Shown here piece after piece: positions 43,837 to 52,940 of a DNA stretch of 64,000 nt. Source of the stretch: Lachnospiraceae bacterium UBA3401 (GTDB lineage: Bacteria; Bacillota; Clostridia; Lachnospirales; Lachnospiraceae); contig DEPD01000111.1 of NCBI GenBank assembly GCA_002358575.1, positions 3,890 to 67,889 of the forward strand. The letters are read 5' to 3'. The position numbers were made by a program, and so were the translations under genes. The notes beneath the pieces were generated by a model. That model was given only the letters and a program-made list of their open reading frames with translations, did no database searches and was not told the origin of the DNA. Position 1 is the stretch's first letter. Each line of letters begins with the position of its first letter.

Positions 43837-43932
43837 TCAAGTAGAGGAAGATTACTTCCTCTGCTCACGCGCCGGGCACCCGTCAGCTTTGCTGACATTC
43901 TTCCTTTGGGTGCCCGTGTGCATAAAAAAAGG
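43837..43932 (-). repeat. Structured hairpin repeat, copy B (after apeA)
   Basis: On the minus strand CGGGCACCC (43916-43908) pairs with GGGTGCCCG (43881-43873) and encloses GTCAGC-AAA-GCTGAC. A second stem, AGAGGAAG-TAAT-CTTCCTCT (43862-43843), follows. It is related to copy A at 2384-2472. A further helix, AAATCTGTGC with GCACAGGTTT, lies downstream at about 43830-43784, so this copy may be the longer, complete form. Confidence 0.7.
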
Positions 43933-43944
43933 GCCTAAGCCCTT
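43924..43944 (-). terminator. Terminator overlapping the apeA stop
   Basis: AAGGGC-TTAG-GCCCTT followed by TTTTT; the TAG in the loop is the aminopeptidase stop codon. Copy B of the structured repeat begins directly afterwards. Confidence 0.85.
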
Positions 43945-45335
43945 AAAAATGCCGTGTACCCTCGCACAGCCTCATACACATCCGCCTTGCTAACCACCTC
44001 ATACGGCGCATGCATATTCATCACAGACACTCCGCTGTCAATCACGTTCATACCATATTCTGCCATAGCCTGCGCAATCGTTCCGCCACCACCTGCATCA
44101 ACCTTTCCCAATTCTGAAAACTGATACATCACATCCGCGTCATCCATAATGCTCCTAATTTCCGCTACAAACTCTGCGTTGGCATCACTAGCCCCTCCTT
44201 TTCCCCGCGAACCTGTATATTTGTTGAAAGCAAGTCCTTTCGCCAGAAATGCAGCATTATTTTTCTCAAATACAGAGGCATACAATGGGTCATAACCTGC
44301 ACTGACATCTGAGGACAGCATCTTTGAATTTGCCAGAGCCCGACGCACAAGAAGCTGAGAATCCTTTTCTGTAGCGGCAACAAGTTCTGCTACAGTATTC
44401 TCAAAAAACCGAGAGTTTGCCCCAGTTGCACCTGCATTTCCAATCTCTTCCTTATCCACAAGAAGACAACACAGCGTCGTCTCTGTAACTTCCTCCGCCA
44501 AATCCAACAGGGCAAAGGCAGATGTAAATGCACATACCCTGTCATCATGGCCGTAAGCCAAAATCATGCTCCTGTCAAGTCCCAAATCCCTTGCCTTTCC
44601 CGCAGGAACGATTTCTAGTTCCGCTGAAAGTAAATCTTCCTCTTCAATTTTATAAGAATCTGCAAGAATTTTCAGGATATTTGCCTTGAGTGCCTCTTTT
44701 TCCTCCTGTTCTAATGCCTCATTCTGTTCTATTGGACAATTTCCAATTAACAAGTCAAGGTCCTCTCCTTTGACAACCTCCGTGGCTTTCTCCGCCATCT
44801 GTTTTTCTGCCAGATGTATTAGCAAATCTGTGATAACAAATACTGGATCTTCTTCTTTCTCACCAATATTAATTGAAATAATCGTGCCATCTTTTTTGGC
44901 AATCACGCCATGAATCGCCAGAGGTATTGCAGTCCATTGATACTTTTTAATGCCGCCATAATAATGTGTATCAAAATATGCAAAGCCATCCTTCTCATAC
45001 AATGGCTTCTGTTTAATATCAATTCTGGGAGAATCGATATGCGCTCCAAGAATATTCATTCCCTCAGACAACGGCTTCTTACCAATCTGAAAAAGTACAA
45101 TACTCTTATCCATTTGAACTGCATAAAACTTATCCCCTGCCTTTATCGGCTCTCCTTTTTCAAGGATACCAAGCAGCTCTTTATAGCCCTTTTCCTGTGC
45201 CATCTCAATCACACGTGAGACGCATTCACGCTCTGTCTTGCCATGGTTCAGGCAATCTTTGTATCTATCACATACTTCCTGTACTTTCTTTTTTTCCTCA
45301 TTTGTGTATTTAAGCCACAAATTGTCCTTTTTCAT
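43935..45335 (-). CDS. apeA: M18 family aminopeptidase
   Basis: A zinc-dependent aminopeptidase that releases N-terminal residues from peptides. The 466-residue protein has metal-ligand motifs ILGAHIDSPRIDIK, LVDKEEIGNAGATG and AYGHDDRVCAFTSAF, with a His-containing C-terminal segment SGVSVMNMHAPYEVVS. It belongs to the bacterial M18 branch. It starts about 20 bases after the chemoreceptor, so the two are co-transcribed, an unusual pairing. Confidence 0.92.
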   Translation of the reverse strand: MKKDNLWLKYTNEEKKKVQEVCDRYKDCLNHGKTERECVSRVIEMAQEKGYKELLGILEKGEPIKAGDKFYAVQMDKSIVLFQIGKKPLSEGMNILGAHIDSPRIDIKQKPLYEKDGFAYFDTHYYGGIKKYQWTAIPLAIHGVIAKKDGTIISINIGEKEEDPVFVITDLLIHLAEKQMAEKATEVVKGEDLDLLIGNCPIEQNEALEQEEKEALKANILKILADSYKIEEEDLLSAELEIVPAGKARDLGLDRSMILAYGHDDRVCAFTSAFALLDLAEEVTETTLCCLLVDKEEIGNAGATGANSRFFENTVAELVAATEKDSQLLVRRALANSKMLSSDVSAGYDPLYASVFEKNNAAFLAKGLAFNKYTGSRGKGGASDANAEFVAEIRSIMDDADVMYQFSELGKVDAGGGGTIAQAMAEYGMNVIDSGVSVMNMHAPYEVVSKADVYEAVRGYTAFLRA

Positions 45336-45357
45336 TTTCTCACACCTTCCTCACTCT

Positions 45358-46704
45358 TTAATATGTAAATTTATGTGCCTGCTCCGCCAGTTCTGCTGCC
45401 AGTGCTGACAAGTTTTGAGCCATACCTGTAATATTCGTGATTACACTGTCCTGTGTTTCCACTGCTGCCAGCACCTCCTCACTGCCCGCTGCATTCTCCT
45501 CGGAAGCGGCCGATATTGCATCAATCATTTCCACAATAATTTGCTTGCTTCCCGTCATATTTGTGCTGGATTCATACAAGGTATCGACACTTGATTGCAC
45601 ACTCTCAAGACACTGTTCTATCTGCACAAAATTTTCTCTGGTATCACCTACACTATTTTCTTGCTCCTGAAAAATCCGCTCCATAGTTTCCATATTTCTA
45701 GTTGCATCTGCGGTTTTTTCCAAAAGTTCCTGAATAATTGTTCCAATTTCATTCGTTAAACTGTTTGTCTCTTCTGCAAGCCCTCTGATTTCCTCTGCCA
45801 CAACAGCAAAACCCCTTCCCGCATCTCCGGCCCTTGCAGCCTCAATCGCCGCATTTAAAGACAAAAGATTCGTCTGGTCTGCAATGTCATTGATCTTTTG
45901 ACTTGTAGCCTCAATCTTCTGCGCCTGCTCATTATTCTGCTGCATTGCATCCCGCACAACAGCGATACTCTCCCGACTTTTTGCCGTCTTTTCCATCAAA
46001 TCTTTAATTGCGGCAAGACCACTGTTTTTTACCCGATCCATCTCTTTAGCATTGCCTTTGAGGTTTTCAGTATCACAGATATTGTGTACAATCAGCTCAT
46101 CCAACTTTGAAACTTCATTTGCACTGGTGGTCGCTTCCCCTGCCTGTGACATTGTTGCACTACTTAGATCATTCATGGTTGCATTAATCTCATCTGACGA
46201 ATGTTTAATTTGTATTGTGTGTTCTGCCAATGTCCCTGCATTGTCAGACAATGCACCTGCTGTCTGATCAATCCGTTTCACAATATCCCGCAAATTATCA
46301 TACATCAGTATAATATTTCTGCTAATGCTTCCAATCTCATCCTTTCTTGTGCGCATCACGCGGATATCCGCCATATCTCCTTCGGTCAAATCATAGCGCG
46401 CAATTCTGTGGATCTCTGCCACAGTCCTTTTGAGTGGCCTCACAAGCAAAAATTCCATAAAAACAGCTAAAATCACCAACGCAATAACTCCTACAGTTAG
46501 ACTTACCATTGTAGCAATCTTGACAGTCCCCATGATTTCTGCTCTTGCTTCCGCCATTGTAATGCCAGAAGCTTTCACGACTTCTTTTTCCATCATTTTG
46601 CACGCAACAACATTGTTGATAGAAAAAGCAATTGTAAGTACAATAAACATTAAAACACTAATCGTTACTATAATAGAAACTTTCTTGTATTTTTTGTTTT
46701 CCAT
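45358..46704 (-). CDS. Methyl-accepting chemotaxis protein with minimal sensor region
   Basis: The 448-residue receptor has two membrane helices (about 9-32 and 62-88) with only about 30 residues between them. A HAMP domain and the cytoplasmic signalling domain follow, with the highly conserved tip [20 protein letters not shown]. The C-terminus has no pentapeptide tether. The tiny outer loop cannot hold a normal ligand-binding domain, so it may sense membrane or internal signals or act through partners. It has a strong promoter at 46742-46770. Confidence 0.93.
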   Translation of the reverse strand: MENKKYKKVSIIVTISVLMFIVLTIAFSINNVVACKMMEKEVVKASGITMAEARAEIMGTVKIATMVSLTVGVIALVILAVFMEFLLVRPLKRTVAEIHRIARYDLTEGDMADIRVMRTRKDEIGSISRNIILMYDNLRDIVKRIDQTAGALSDNAGTLAEHTIQIKHSSDEINATMNDLSSATMSQAGEATTSANEVSKLDELIVHNICDTENLKGNAKEMDRVKNSGLAAIKDLMEKTAKSRESIAVVRDAMQQNNEQAQKIEATSQKINDIADQTNLLSLNAAIEAARAGDAGRGFAVVAEEIRGLAEETNSLTNEIGTIIQELLEKTADATRNMETMERIFQEQENSVGDTRENFVQIEQCLESVQSSVDTLYESSTNMTGSKQIIVEMIDAISAASEENAAGSEEVLAAVETQDSVITNITGMAQNLSALAAELAEQAHKFTY

Positions 46705-46741
46705 ATGTATGATTCCCCCTGCTACAAATTAATATAATACA

Positions 46742-46770
46742 AGTATAGTGTATATTATTTTTAATTTCAA
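46742..46770 (-). promoter_or_regulatory. Promoter of the chemoreceptor gene
   Basis: TTGAAA (46765-46770), 17 bases, TATACT (46742-46747) on the minus strand, between the EamA transporter stop and the receptor ATG. It looks like sigma-A rather than sigma-D. Confidence 0.75.
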
Positions 46771-46771
46771 G

Positions 46772-47659
46772 TTATTTCCTGCGTCCAGGCAGCTGAACCA
46801 AAATAATCGCAGCAAAAGCAAGCACGCAGCCTGCTGCTTCTCTTGCAGTGAGCACCTGATGGAGCAGCAGCCACCCAGCCAACACAGAAATCACAGACTC
46901 TAAACTTAAAATTAGGGAAGCCGCTGTGGGATTCATACCCTTCTGTCCAATAATCTGAAATGTATAGCCCACACCACTGGAAAGCACACCCGCATACAAG
47001 ATTGGAAGCCATGCTGCAAAAATATCTGACAAATGTGGCTGTTCCAACAAAAGCATCATAATTGCCCCAAGCATTGCATTCGTAAAAGTCTGCACACAGG
47101 AGAGCTTTACGCCATCTACCAGCGGTGAGAAGTGATCCACAACCAGAATATGCACCGCAAAGACAGTGGCACAACCCAACATATAAAGATCACCTTTTTG
47201 CAGCCGAAAATCCCCCTTTGTGATACACAATAAATAAAGACCCAAAGAAGCAAGTCCCACAGCAATCCACACTCTCATCCCTGTCTTTTTTTTGAGAAAA
47301 ATCCCAAAAACGGGTACAAGAATAAGGTACATTGCCGTGATAAATCCCGCTTTTCCTACTGTGGTGTACTTCACTCCAAATTGCTGTAACGTACTCGCAG
47401 TAAAAAGACAGACACCACAGCAAATGCCACCTATCACCAATGCCTTTTTGTTTTCCTTTTGAGCATATTTCCTCTCTCTGTCCGTGTGCATAAATACAGC
47501 ACAGGGCACTAGAACCACCAGTGCAACCACATTTCTCACTGCAATAAAAGTATAAGGACCCACATAGTCCATTCCCACACTTTGCGCAACAAACGCAACT
47601 CCCCAGACTGTGGCAGCCATAAATAAAATCATGGACTGCCGAATAATAAATTTGTTCAT
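46772..47659 (-). CDS. EamA/DMT family transporter
   Basis: A drug/metabolite transporter-type permease of 295 residues with about ten membrane helices in two EamA repeats (ILFMAATVWGVAFVAQSVGM; PILYAGVLSSGVGYTFQIIG). The substrate is unknown. A palindromic 166-base element lies directly upstream, between the gene and any promoter. Confidence 0.9.
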   Translation of the reverse strand: MNKFIIRQSMILFMAATVWGVAFVAQSVGMDYVGPYTFIAVRNVVALVVLVPCAVFMHTDRERKYAQKENKKALVIGGICCGVCLFTASTLQQFGVKYTTVGKAGFITAMYLILVPVFGIFLKKKTGMRVWIAVGLASLGLYLLCITKGDFRLQKGDLYMLGCATVFAVHILVVDHFSPLVDGVKLSCVQTFTNAMLGAIMMLLLEQPHLSDIFAAWLPILYAGVLSSGVGYTFQIIGQKGMNPTAASLILSLESVISVLAGWLLLHQVLTAREAAGCVLAFAAIILVQLPGRRK

Positions 47660-47694
47660 AATCTTTTGTTCTTCCTATTTTTTCTTTTCCACTT

Positions 47695-47860
47695 TTAGAG
47701 CGTGTTTGAAAAATGCTTTCCGTCAGATGTGCATCACAATTTGTGGGAGATTTACACCAAATGAAGGGCGCATAGCGGGCTATATAACCTGAATTTGGTG
47801 TAAATATCATGCAAAGTGGGGCGTGCAGATGATGGGAATGATTTTTCAAACATGCTCTAA
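47695..47860. mobile_element. Palindromic MITE-like element
   Basis: The ends are TTAGAGCGTGTTTGAAAAAT and, on the other strand, TTAGAGCATGTTTGAAAAAT: 19 of 20 match. Matching internal arms (TTTACACCAAAT on both sides) make the whole 166 bases one long imperfect hairpin. There is no plausible gene in it. No target duplication is evident. Confidence 0.75.
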
Positions 47861-47966
47861 CACGCGCATAACTTCTGACCCTCCGCCTGTGCTCGTGGCG
47901 TTTTCCGACTTGCCAATTTCATTGACCATAAATATAATCATACCACAAATAATAAAATATTGCTAT

Positions 47967-48010
47967 CAAAAAATCCCACACCAGAAAGCAATCACCTTCT
48001 AACATGGGAT
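47967..48010 (-). terminator. Terminator after the ATPase operon
   Basis: ATCCCA and TGGGAT close a stem with an inner AGAA/TTCT pair, followed by TTTTTTG on the minus strand, about 20 bases after the stop at 48030. Confidence 0.75.
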
Positions 48011-48029
48011 ATCTCAACTTTTAAATTAT

Positions 48030-49220
48030 CTAAAAATCATCAATAATTGGCACATCCTCCTCAAAAGTCTCTTCCCCAACCTCGTTGATTGTTGTATTTC
48101 CTGCCTTTCCATACTGATAGAGCTGGTCTAAAAACTCAATTGCCGCTCGAATTTTTGTGCGCAGCAAATATCCACCAGCCTGTGTAGATGCTGCCAATGA
48201 GGTCACAGATAAATTGGGGGTCCATCCATAAGCTTTACCATGAAAATCCTGTATTTTGCACAATACTTCGTTAATTTCCTCTTTTGTCAATGGCACTAGC
48301 TGCGGCGCTCGCACCAATAAATCCAAGACTGATTTCATTGGTTCCTGCTCTTCTGGGTAAATCTCTGCAAGATTTTCGTACTCATGTTTCCCGTCAATAA
48401 CATCTTCCACATAGGAGGCGCTGAGCGCAAAGATACTAAACGTGTTCTCGGGACATCGTTCTGGCTGCAAAAACTGTGCCATATTGCGATACGCATTCAA
48501 GCGCGCTTTTTTACCAAGCCGTCCCATAAGTTCTGTCTCATCAATCAAAATCACCCATCCATGATATTTCATTTGAGTAAACAAATGACTCATAAACGCA
48601 AGATAATCCCCACAATGTTTTGTCTTTGAGAATGTCTCATTATATTTAACTGGCTGGTTAAAAATACGCCGATAAATCTTTTTCAACGAGGCATTTGCAA
48701 CAAAATCCCCCTCTAAATCTGCCTGTAACAAAAACTTCTCATCTGGGTCCTCCGTATTGAGATAAGAACGAAACAGATAATACAGCTTATCTGTCTTTAA
48801 CTGTTTCAAGGCATAGAGAAGCATTTCATTTGCTATTGGCGTATTGGCAGATACCCCATCTAATTCGTGCAGAAATCCTGGCTGTTCCCGCATAGGGAGA
48901 TAGGTATTCTGTATTAGTTTCTGGTATACCAAATACAACTTATCCATCGGCGTTTCCTTATTTAAGGACAGATAGGAAACTACCATATTATTAGAATGTG
49001 CAAGATGAAAAACAGTGTTTAAAAGATGTGTCTTTCCTTCTCCATACTTGCCACAAATCACCATTCCGTTGGACTTTCCCTGCTCACATACTTGGTCAAG
49101 ACGTTCTGAGATTTCTTTCATAATTTTCGGACGCGCCTCAGAGAAATATTGACCTACAGCATGGGAAGGAACTCCCGACCGCAGCGCCTCAATCATATGT
49201 CTTGCTTCCGCATCATACAT
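48030..49220 (-). CDS. BrxD-like P-loop ATPase (DUF2791 type), cassette ATPase 2
   Basis: The 396-residue protein has the start EARHMIEALRSGVPSHAV, Walker A VICGKYGEGKTHLLNTV and the motif VVSYLSLNKETPMDKLYLVY. Walker B is WVILIDETELMGRLG. This set matches the BREX protein BrxD / DUF2791 ATPases as I know them. ATG 49220, six bases after AGGAGGTGG and overlapping the previous stop by eight bases, is preferred over ATG 49244. In BREX such ATPases serve phage defence; here none of the BREX methylase, PglZ or Lon-like genes is nearby, so the role is open. Confidence 0.8.
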   Translation of the reverse strand: MYDAEARHMIEALRSGVPSHAVGQYFSEARPKIMKEISERLDQVCEQGKSNGMVICGKYGEGKTHLLNTVFHLAHSNNMVVSYLSLNKETPMDKLYLVYQKLIQNTYLPMREQPGFLHELDGVSANTPIANEMLLYALKQLKTDKLYYLFRSYLNTEDPDEKFLLQADLEGDFVANASLKKIYRRIFNQPVKYNETFSKTKHCGDYLAFMSHLFTQMKYHGWVILIDETELMGRLGKKARLNAYRNMAQFLQPERCPENTFSIFALSASYVEDVIDGKHEYENLAEIYPEEQEPMKSVLDLLVRAPQLVPLTKEEINEVLCKIQDFHGKAYGWTPNLSVTSLAASTQAGGYLLRTKIRAAIEFLDQLYQYGKAGNTTINEVGEETFEEDVPIIDDF

Positions 49221-50430
49221 CTGCGCCCACCTCCTGCATTGCATTTATAATCATCTGTGGAATCCCCACTGCTCCTGTGCGCGCACGCTCCACAATCTCC
49301 ACTGCCTCTTCTGGTTCTAGCGTTCTAACAGTATTATACGCCTCCGCTATGCTCTTGGAAAGCGCAATAATCACATCTGATGTATATTCCTGCGCCGCCA
49401 GACGGTCCATGTCAACCATATCAGAAAATCGATTAAAACGTTCGCCAACAATCTCATTTTGAATGCGCATCCACAATGCCTGATAGGATTTTATCCCAGC
49501 ATTTTCATTGTCGAGCAGTTCCCGGTCAAAAGCATACACAAACATAATGTGCTTCATACTGTCAATATCATCAATCAACTGCCGGATACTCTCATAGGTA
49601 TCTTCCCGTCTCACTTTGGTATAGTGCACCAACTCCAAACTAGAACGGCTCGTCAAAATTTCCATATCGTCAATTGTGACAAACAAGCCTGAATATCCAC
49701 CCATGCAAATCAGCTCCGCCAAAGAACGCAACATATGCCTTGCATTATATTTTGTGATGCGATTCGGATAAAAGTCTAATGCTCGAAGCTGCGAAAGTTT
49801 AATCGAGCGATCCCCCTTTAGCCACGCAAGCAGCAGCTCCTTATTTTGCTCCTCCAAGACAGGATATCCCAAGATGCTTCCTGTAAGCATACTACATGCG
49901 AGGGCAAAATTGTTATCCATCAAAGGATTATCCAAAAAAATCTTACGAAGCAATGTGCGAATTTCTCGCTTAGTAATCGCATCTCCTGAGCCATTCTGCG
50001 ACAGATAGTCAATAAACCGCATTCCTTCTGGAATATCTTGATAGGAAAATCCCATCTCCTGAATTAAAAAATGGCTGACCGCCTCCAAACAGTCCATAAT
50101 ATTACACTGTTCAAGAATTTCTACATAAATGTCCTTAAAATCATGCAGCCAAATTTCCTTTGCAGAAAACTGTGCTGCCTTATAATTTTCTGTCTTGGCA
50201 ATCGTTGTCATCAATTGCAAAAAATACGTTTTTCCACTGCCTTGACGCCCCGTCACAAACTTAATTTTGCTACCGCCATTTTTTATATATTCCTGAAGAT
50301 ACTTTTCCTGCCAAAAATCGCTTAAAAAATCAATCCCACATTTGGACATTTGTGCCAAGCCTTCCTCAGCCAACTCCTGAACACCGGACATTTCATCAAA
50401 AGTTGAAAGCTCATTAAGCTCTCCTGTCAT
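49213..50430 (-). CDS. BrxC/BrxD-related P-loop ATPase, cassette ATPase 1
   Basis: The 405-residue protein has Walker A KFVTGRQGSGKTYFLQLM (about 68-85) and an acidic Walker B GLFVTIDDMEILTSR (about 255). The C-terminal segment FVYAFDRELLDNENAGIKSY then QALWMRIQNEI resembles the matching part of DUF2791 ATPases. It appears to be a divergent paralogue of the next gene, so the two may form a hetero-oligomer. It lies between the 255-residue protein and ATPase 2, with GGAGGG before ATG 50430. Confidence 0.72.
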   Translation of the reverse strand: MTGELNELSTFDEMSGVQELAEEGLAQMSKCGIDFLSDFWQEKYLQEYIKNGGSKIKFVTGRQGSGKTYFLQLMTTIAKTENYKAAQFSAKEIWLHDFKDIYVEILEQCNIMDCLEAVSHFLIQEMGFSYQDIPEGMRFIDYLSQNGSGDAITKREIRTLLRKIFLDNPLMDNNFALACSMLTGSILGYPVLEEQNKELLLAWLKGDRSIKLSQLRALDFYPNRITKYNARHMLRSLAELICMGGYSGLFVTIDDMEILTSRSSLELVHYTKVRREDTYESIRQLIDDIDSMKHIMFVYAFDRELLDNENAGIKSYQALWMRIQNEIVGERFNRFSDMVDMDRLAAQEYTSDVIIALSKSIAEAYNTVRTLEPEEAVEIVERARTGAVGIPQMIINAMQEVGADV

Positions 50431-50449
50431 AGTCTGCCCTCCTCACTGC

Positions 50450-51217
50450 CTACGCAAAAAAACGTATTGTTGCAAGAAATTGTTCCTTTCCTGTCTGATC
50501 AAGAATACGGATTCCTTTTCCAACTTCTCTGCTTGGTCCAAATTGAAATCTTCTACCATTTTTTGTCTTCTCTATCCCGGAAATGTAAAGCCTCGCCAGG
50601 TCAAAGGCAAAATTTTGCTGGTCATAATCTTTCCGAAAACGACTCATAGGTGCTAAAAGCTTATAGAGACTTGTCAGATAAATATCCGCATCCTGCTGTT
50701 TTTTAAATTTTAAAACTGCAAGGTCATAAATATCAGCCAATTCACTTGCAAACGCCAATGCATTAAAAGATGCTTTGTTTAGTTTCTCCTGGCCGCTTTT
50801 AACAATATCCACAAAACTATTCGGCCGCATACACTGCACTTTCTTGCGGTCCAAATACAAATCCTGATTTTCAATATCTAGTTTCACGCGGTATGGAAAC
50901 ATTTCATAAACTGGTGTTTCCCCGCGGACATCCACACCTTTTTCCGCACATGCTGTAAGCATCTGCTCCGCAAATTCTCCGCTCTCAAAATACGCTTTTG
51001 CATCAAAACCATTCGCTGCTGTCTTCATGGTATCAATCGTTTCCGACATAGCAGAAACTGCCTGTGCCATCGCCTCCAAGTCCCTGATAAGACTCTTGAC
51101 GTCTCCTCCATCAATCTCACGCACAACGGCCTTAAACAACTTTTGCATTGAAGCCAATCCATCTTTAACATTTTTCTCTTGTGGCTGCAGGTCCTGATAA
51201 AAATCTTCGTAATTCAT
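50450..51217 (-). CDS. Unknown protein of the dual-ATPase cassette
   Basis: The 255-residue protein is predicted to be helical at the N-terminus (MQKLFKAVVREIDGGDVKSL, ETIDTMKTAANGFDAKAYF) and mixed later, with VYEMFPYRVKLDIENQDLYL and CMRPNSFVDIVK. I do not recognise a domain. It is the first gene of the cassette, with AAGGAG five bases before the ATG, and its promoter faces the helicase promoter. It could be the recognition or adaptor subunit for the two ATPases. Confidence 0.75.
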   Translation of the reverse strand: MNYEDFYQDLQPQEKNVKDGLASMQKLFKAVVREIDGGDVKSLIRDLEAMAQAVSAMSETIDTMKTAANGFDAKAYFESGEFAEQMLTACAEKGVDVRGETPVYEMFPYRVKLDIENQDLYLDRKKVQCMRPNSFVDIVKSGQEKLNKASFNALAFASELADIYDLAVLKFKKQQDADIYLTSLYKLLAPMSRFRKDYDQQNFAFDLARLYISGIEKTKNGRRFQFGPSREVGKGIRILDQTGKEQFLATIRFFA

Positions 51218-51274
51218 TTTTTCTCCTTATCTGTGTGTTTTCTTTATTTATATCGATGTTATAATGCTATATAA

Positions 51275-51303
51275 AGTATATCTGATGCCATATCAATTTT
51301 CAA
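51275..51303 (-). promoter_or_regulatory. Promoter of the ATPase operon (divergent pair)
   Basis: TTGAAA (51298-51303), 17 bases, TATACT (51275-51280) on the minus strand. Its -35 lies eight bases from the -35 of the helicase promoter, and the two -35 boxes form an inverted repeat. Confidence 0.75.
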
Positions 51304-51311
51304 TATTTTGT

Positions 51312-51339
51312 TTGAAATAAGTATAAATTTTGATATAAT
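51312..51339 (+). promoter_or_regulatory. Promoter of the helicase gene (divergent pair)
   Basis: TTGAAA (51312-51317), 16 bases, TATAAT (51334-51339) preceded by TGA, an extended -10. It is about 60 bases above the preferred ATG. Confidence 0.78.
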
Positions 51340-51401
51340 ATGTGTTACTGTTCACACTCAATGTCATATACAATTATCAAAAAACACAAAGGATCACTAC
51401 T

Positions 51402-52940
51402 ATGGAGAAAAAATTATATTCGTGGCAGGAAGACTGTCTAAAACGCTGGTTTGCCAACAAAGGGCGCGGAATGGTACAAGCTGTAACTGGTTCTGGAAAA
51501 ACACTTCTAGCATTGACCGCTGCTGACCGTTTGGCCAAAACAACCCATCTGGAACTGCGCATCAAGATTGTTGTCCCAACACGAACACTTATGCATCAGT
51601 GGTATCGTGCCATAAAAGCCTATTACGGTGAAACACAAAAAAATTTTATTGGCCTGCGCGGAGGCGGTCACAAACCACCTGCAGATTGCCAATATACGAT
51701 CTATATCATCAACTCTGCGCGCTATGAACTTGCACGCCAAATTTTATCAGAACTGCGCAGCGAAAAAGCAGTCCTGCTGATTGCAGACGAGTGCCATCAC
51801 TATATTAGCGAACAAAATCAACTCATTTTTGAATTTATACCACATATGCAATCCTTTGGAGACCATTTTTTCTCACTTGGGCTATCTGCCACTTTACCTT
51901 CCGGTCACGCGGGGCAAGAACTTGCAGTAGCACTTGGACGCAAAATTTATACATATGGAATAACCACCGCAACTGCGCGCCGCACAGTCTGCCCTTACGA
52001 TATTTTTCATATTGGACTTTCTTTTCAACCAGAAGAATCTGCCGCATACGATGAACTGACTGAGCGCATGTTAATCCTAAACGCCCAATTACTTTCCCAC
52101 TGTCCATCTCTTAGGTCGCTTGACCAGAAAGAATGTTTTGAATTTCTTCGCATTCTCTCTAGTGGCAAAGATAAACAACTTGCCAATATTGCCCGTCAAT
52201 ACATGAGTTTAACATTCATTAGAAAAGGACTTGTCTGTATGGCTTCACAACGCCTTGACTGCGCGCAGGATTTAATTAGACTTCTAGGTATCCAGCAAAA
52301 AATTTTAATCTTTAGCGAACGCATTCTGCAAGCCGAAACATTGTATAAACTCCTAGAAAATCAATATCCTGGAAAAGTAGGACGCTATCATTCTAAAATG
52401 GGACCACAGGCAAATAAAAACGCCTTGGAACGATTTCGTCTGGGCGATGTGCGTATTTTAATTGCATGTAAAGCCATTGATGAAGGTGTTGATGTTCCTG
52501 ATGCAGCAGTTGGCATCATTTTATCTGGAACTGCGGTCCAGCGCCAGAGGATTCAGCGCCTTGGACGAATTATTCGGAGAAAAGAAGGAAAAGAACAGGC
52601 ACTTTTATACTATCTACATGTTATAGATTCCTCAGAAGATTTTTGTTTTCTTCCAGATTCAGGACCAGCTCGTATTCTTGAACTGAGCTATCAGCCAGAA
52701 AACAGCGCTTTTGTAAATGTTTTTTATAATAAGAAGGCATCCGAACTCATCAAACAAATGTCCGATGCAGGACTTTCAAAAGAAAAAATCCAAGAAGCCA
52801 AACAATGTCTGGCACTTGGATCTGTCAGGGCAGACTGGATGTCTGAAAAAAATATTATAGAACTGCATATTCAAAATGCAGCGTCTAAACGTCAGAAAAA
52901 TTACTGGACCTGTATGAAAAAATTGGCAGAATTATCTTAA
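51402..52940 (+). CDS. Superfamily 2 helicase (XPB/DEAH-like) of the dual-ATPase cassette
   Basis: The 512-residue protein has SF2 motifs in order: WQEDCLKRWF (Q-like), motif I QAVTGSGKTLLAL, Ia VVPTRTLMHQW, II LIADECHHYIS, III GLSATLPSG, IV ILIFSERILQAE, V CKAIDEGVDVPDA and VI QRIQRLGRIIRR. It is most like XPB/Rad25-type or restriction-type DNA helicases. The frame is open to 51342, but ATG 51402 follows AAAGGA by eight bases. It is the only plus-strand gene in the region. Confidence 0.88.
   Translation: MEKKLYSWQEDCLKRWFANKGRGMVQAVTGSGKTLLALTAADRLAKTTHLELRIKIVVPTRTLMHQWYRAIKAYYGETQKNFIGLRGGGHKPPADCQYTIYIINSARYELARQILSELRSEKAVLLIADECHHYISEQNQLIFEFIPHMQSFGDHFFSLGLSATLPSGHAGQELAVALGRKIYTYGITTATARRTVCPYDIFHIGLSFQPEESAAYDELTERMLILNAQLLSHCPSLRSLDQKECFEFLRILSSGKDKQLANIARQYMSLTFIRKGLVCMASQRLDCAQDLIRLLGIQQKILIFSERILQAETLYKLLENQYPGKVGRYHSKMGPQANKNALERFRLGDVRILIACKAIDEGVDVPDAAVGIILSGTAVQRQRIQRLGRIIRRKEGKEQALLYYLHVIDSSEDFCFLPDSGPARILELSYQPENSAFVNVFYNKKASELIKQMSDAGLSKEKIQEAKQCLALGSVRADWMSEKNIIELHIQNAASKRQKNYWTCMKKLAELS

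Noticed and set aside
43688..43993. Plus-strand 101-codon frame after the M18 gene
   Set aside because: It runs antisense to the structured repeat, terminator and aminopeptidase end, has no ribosome site, and mixes unrelated segments.
47190..47849. Minus-strand 219-codon frame overlapping the EamA gene
   Set aside because: It starts inside the palindromic element and continues as a shifted frame of the transporter; the composition is not protein-like.
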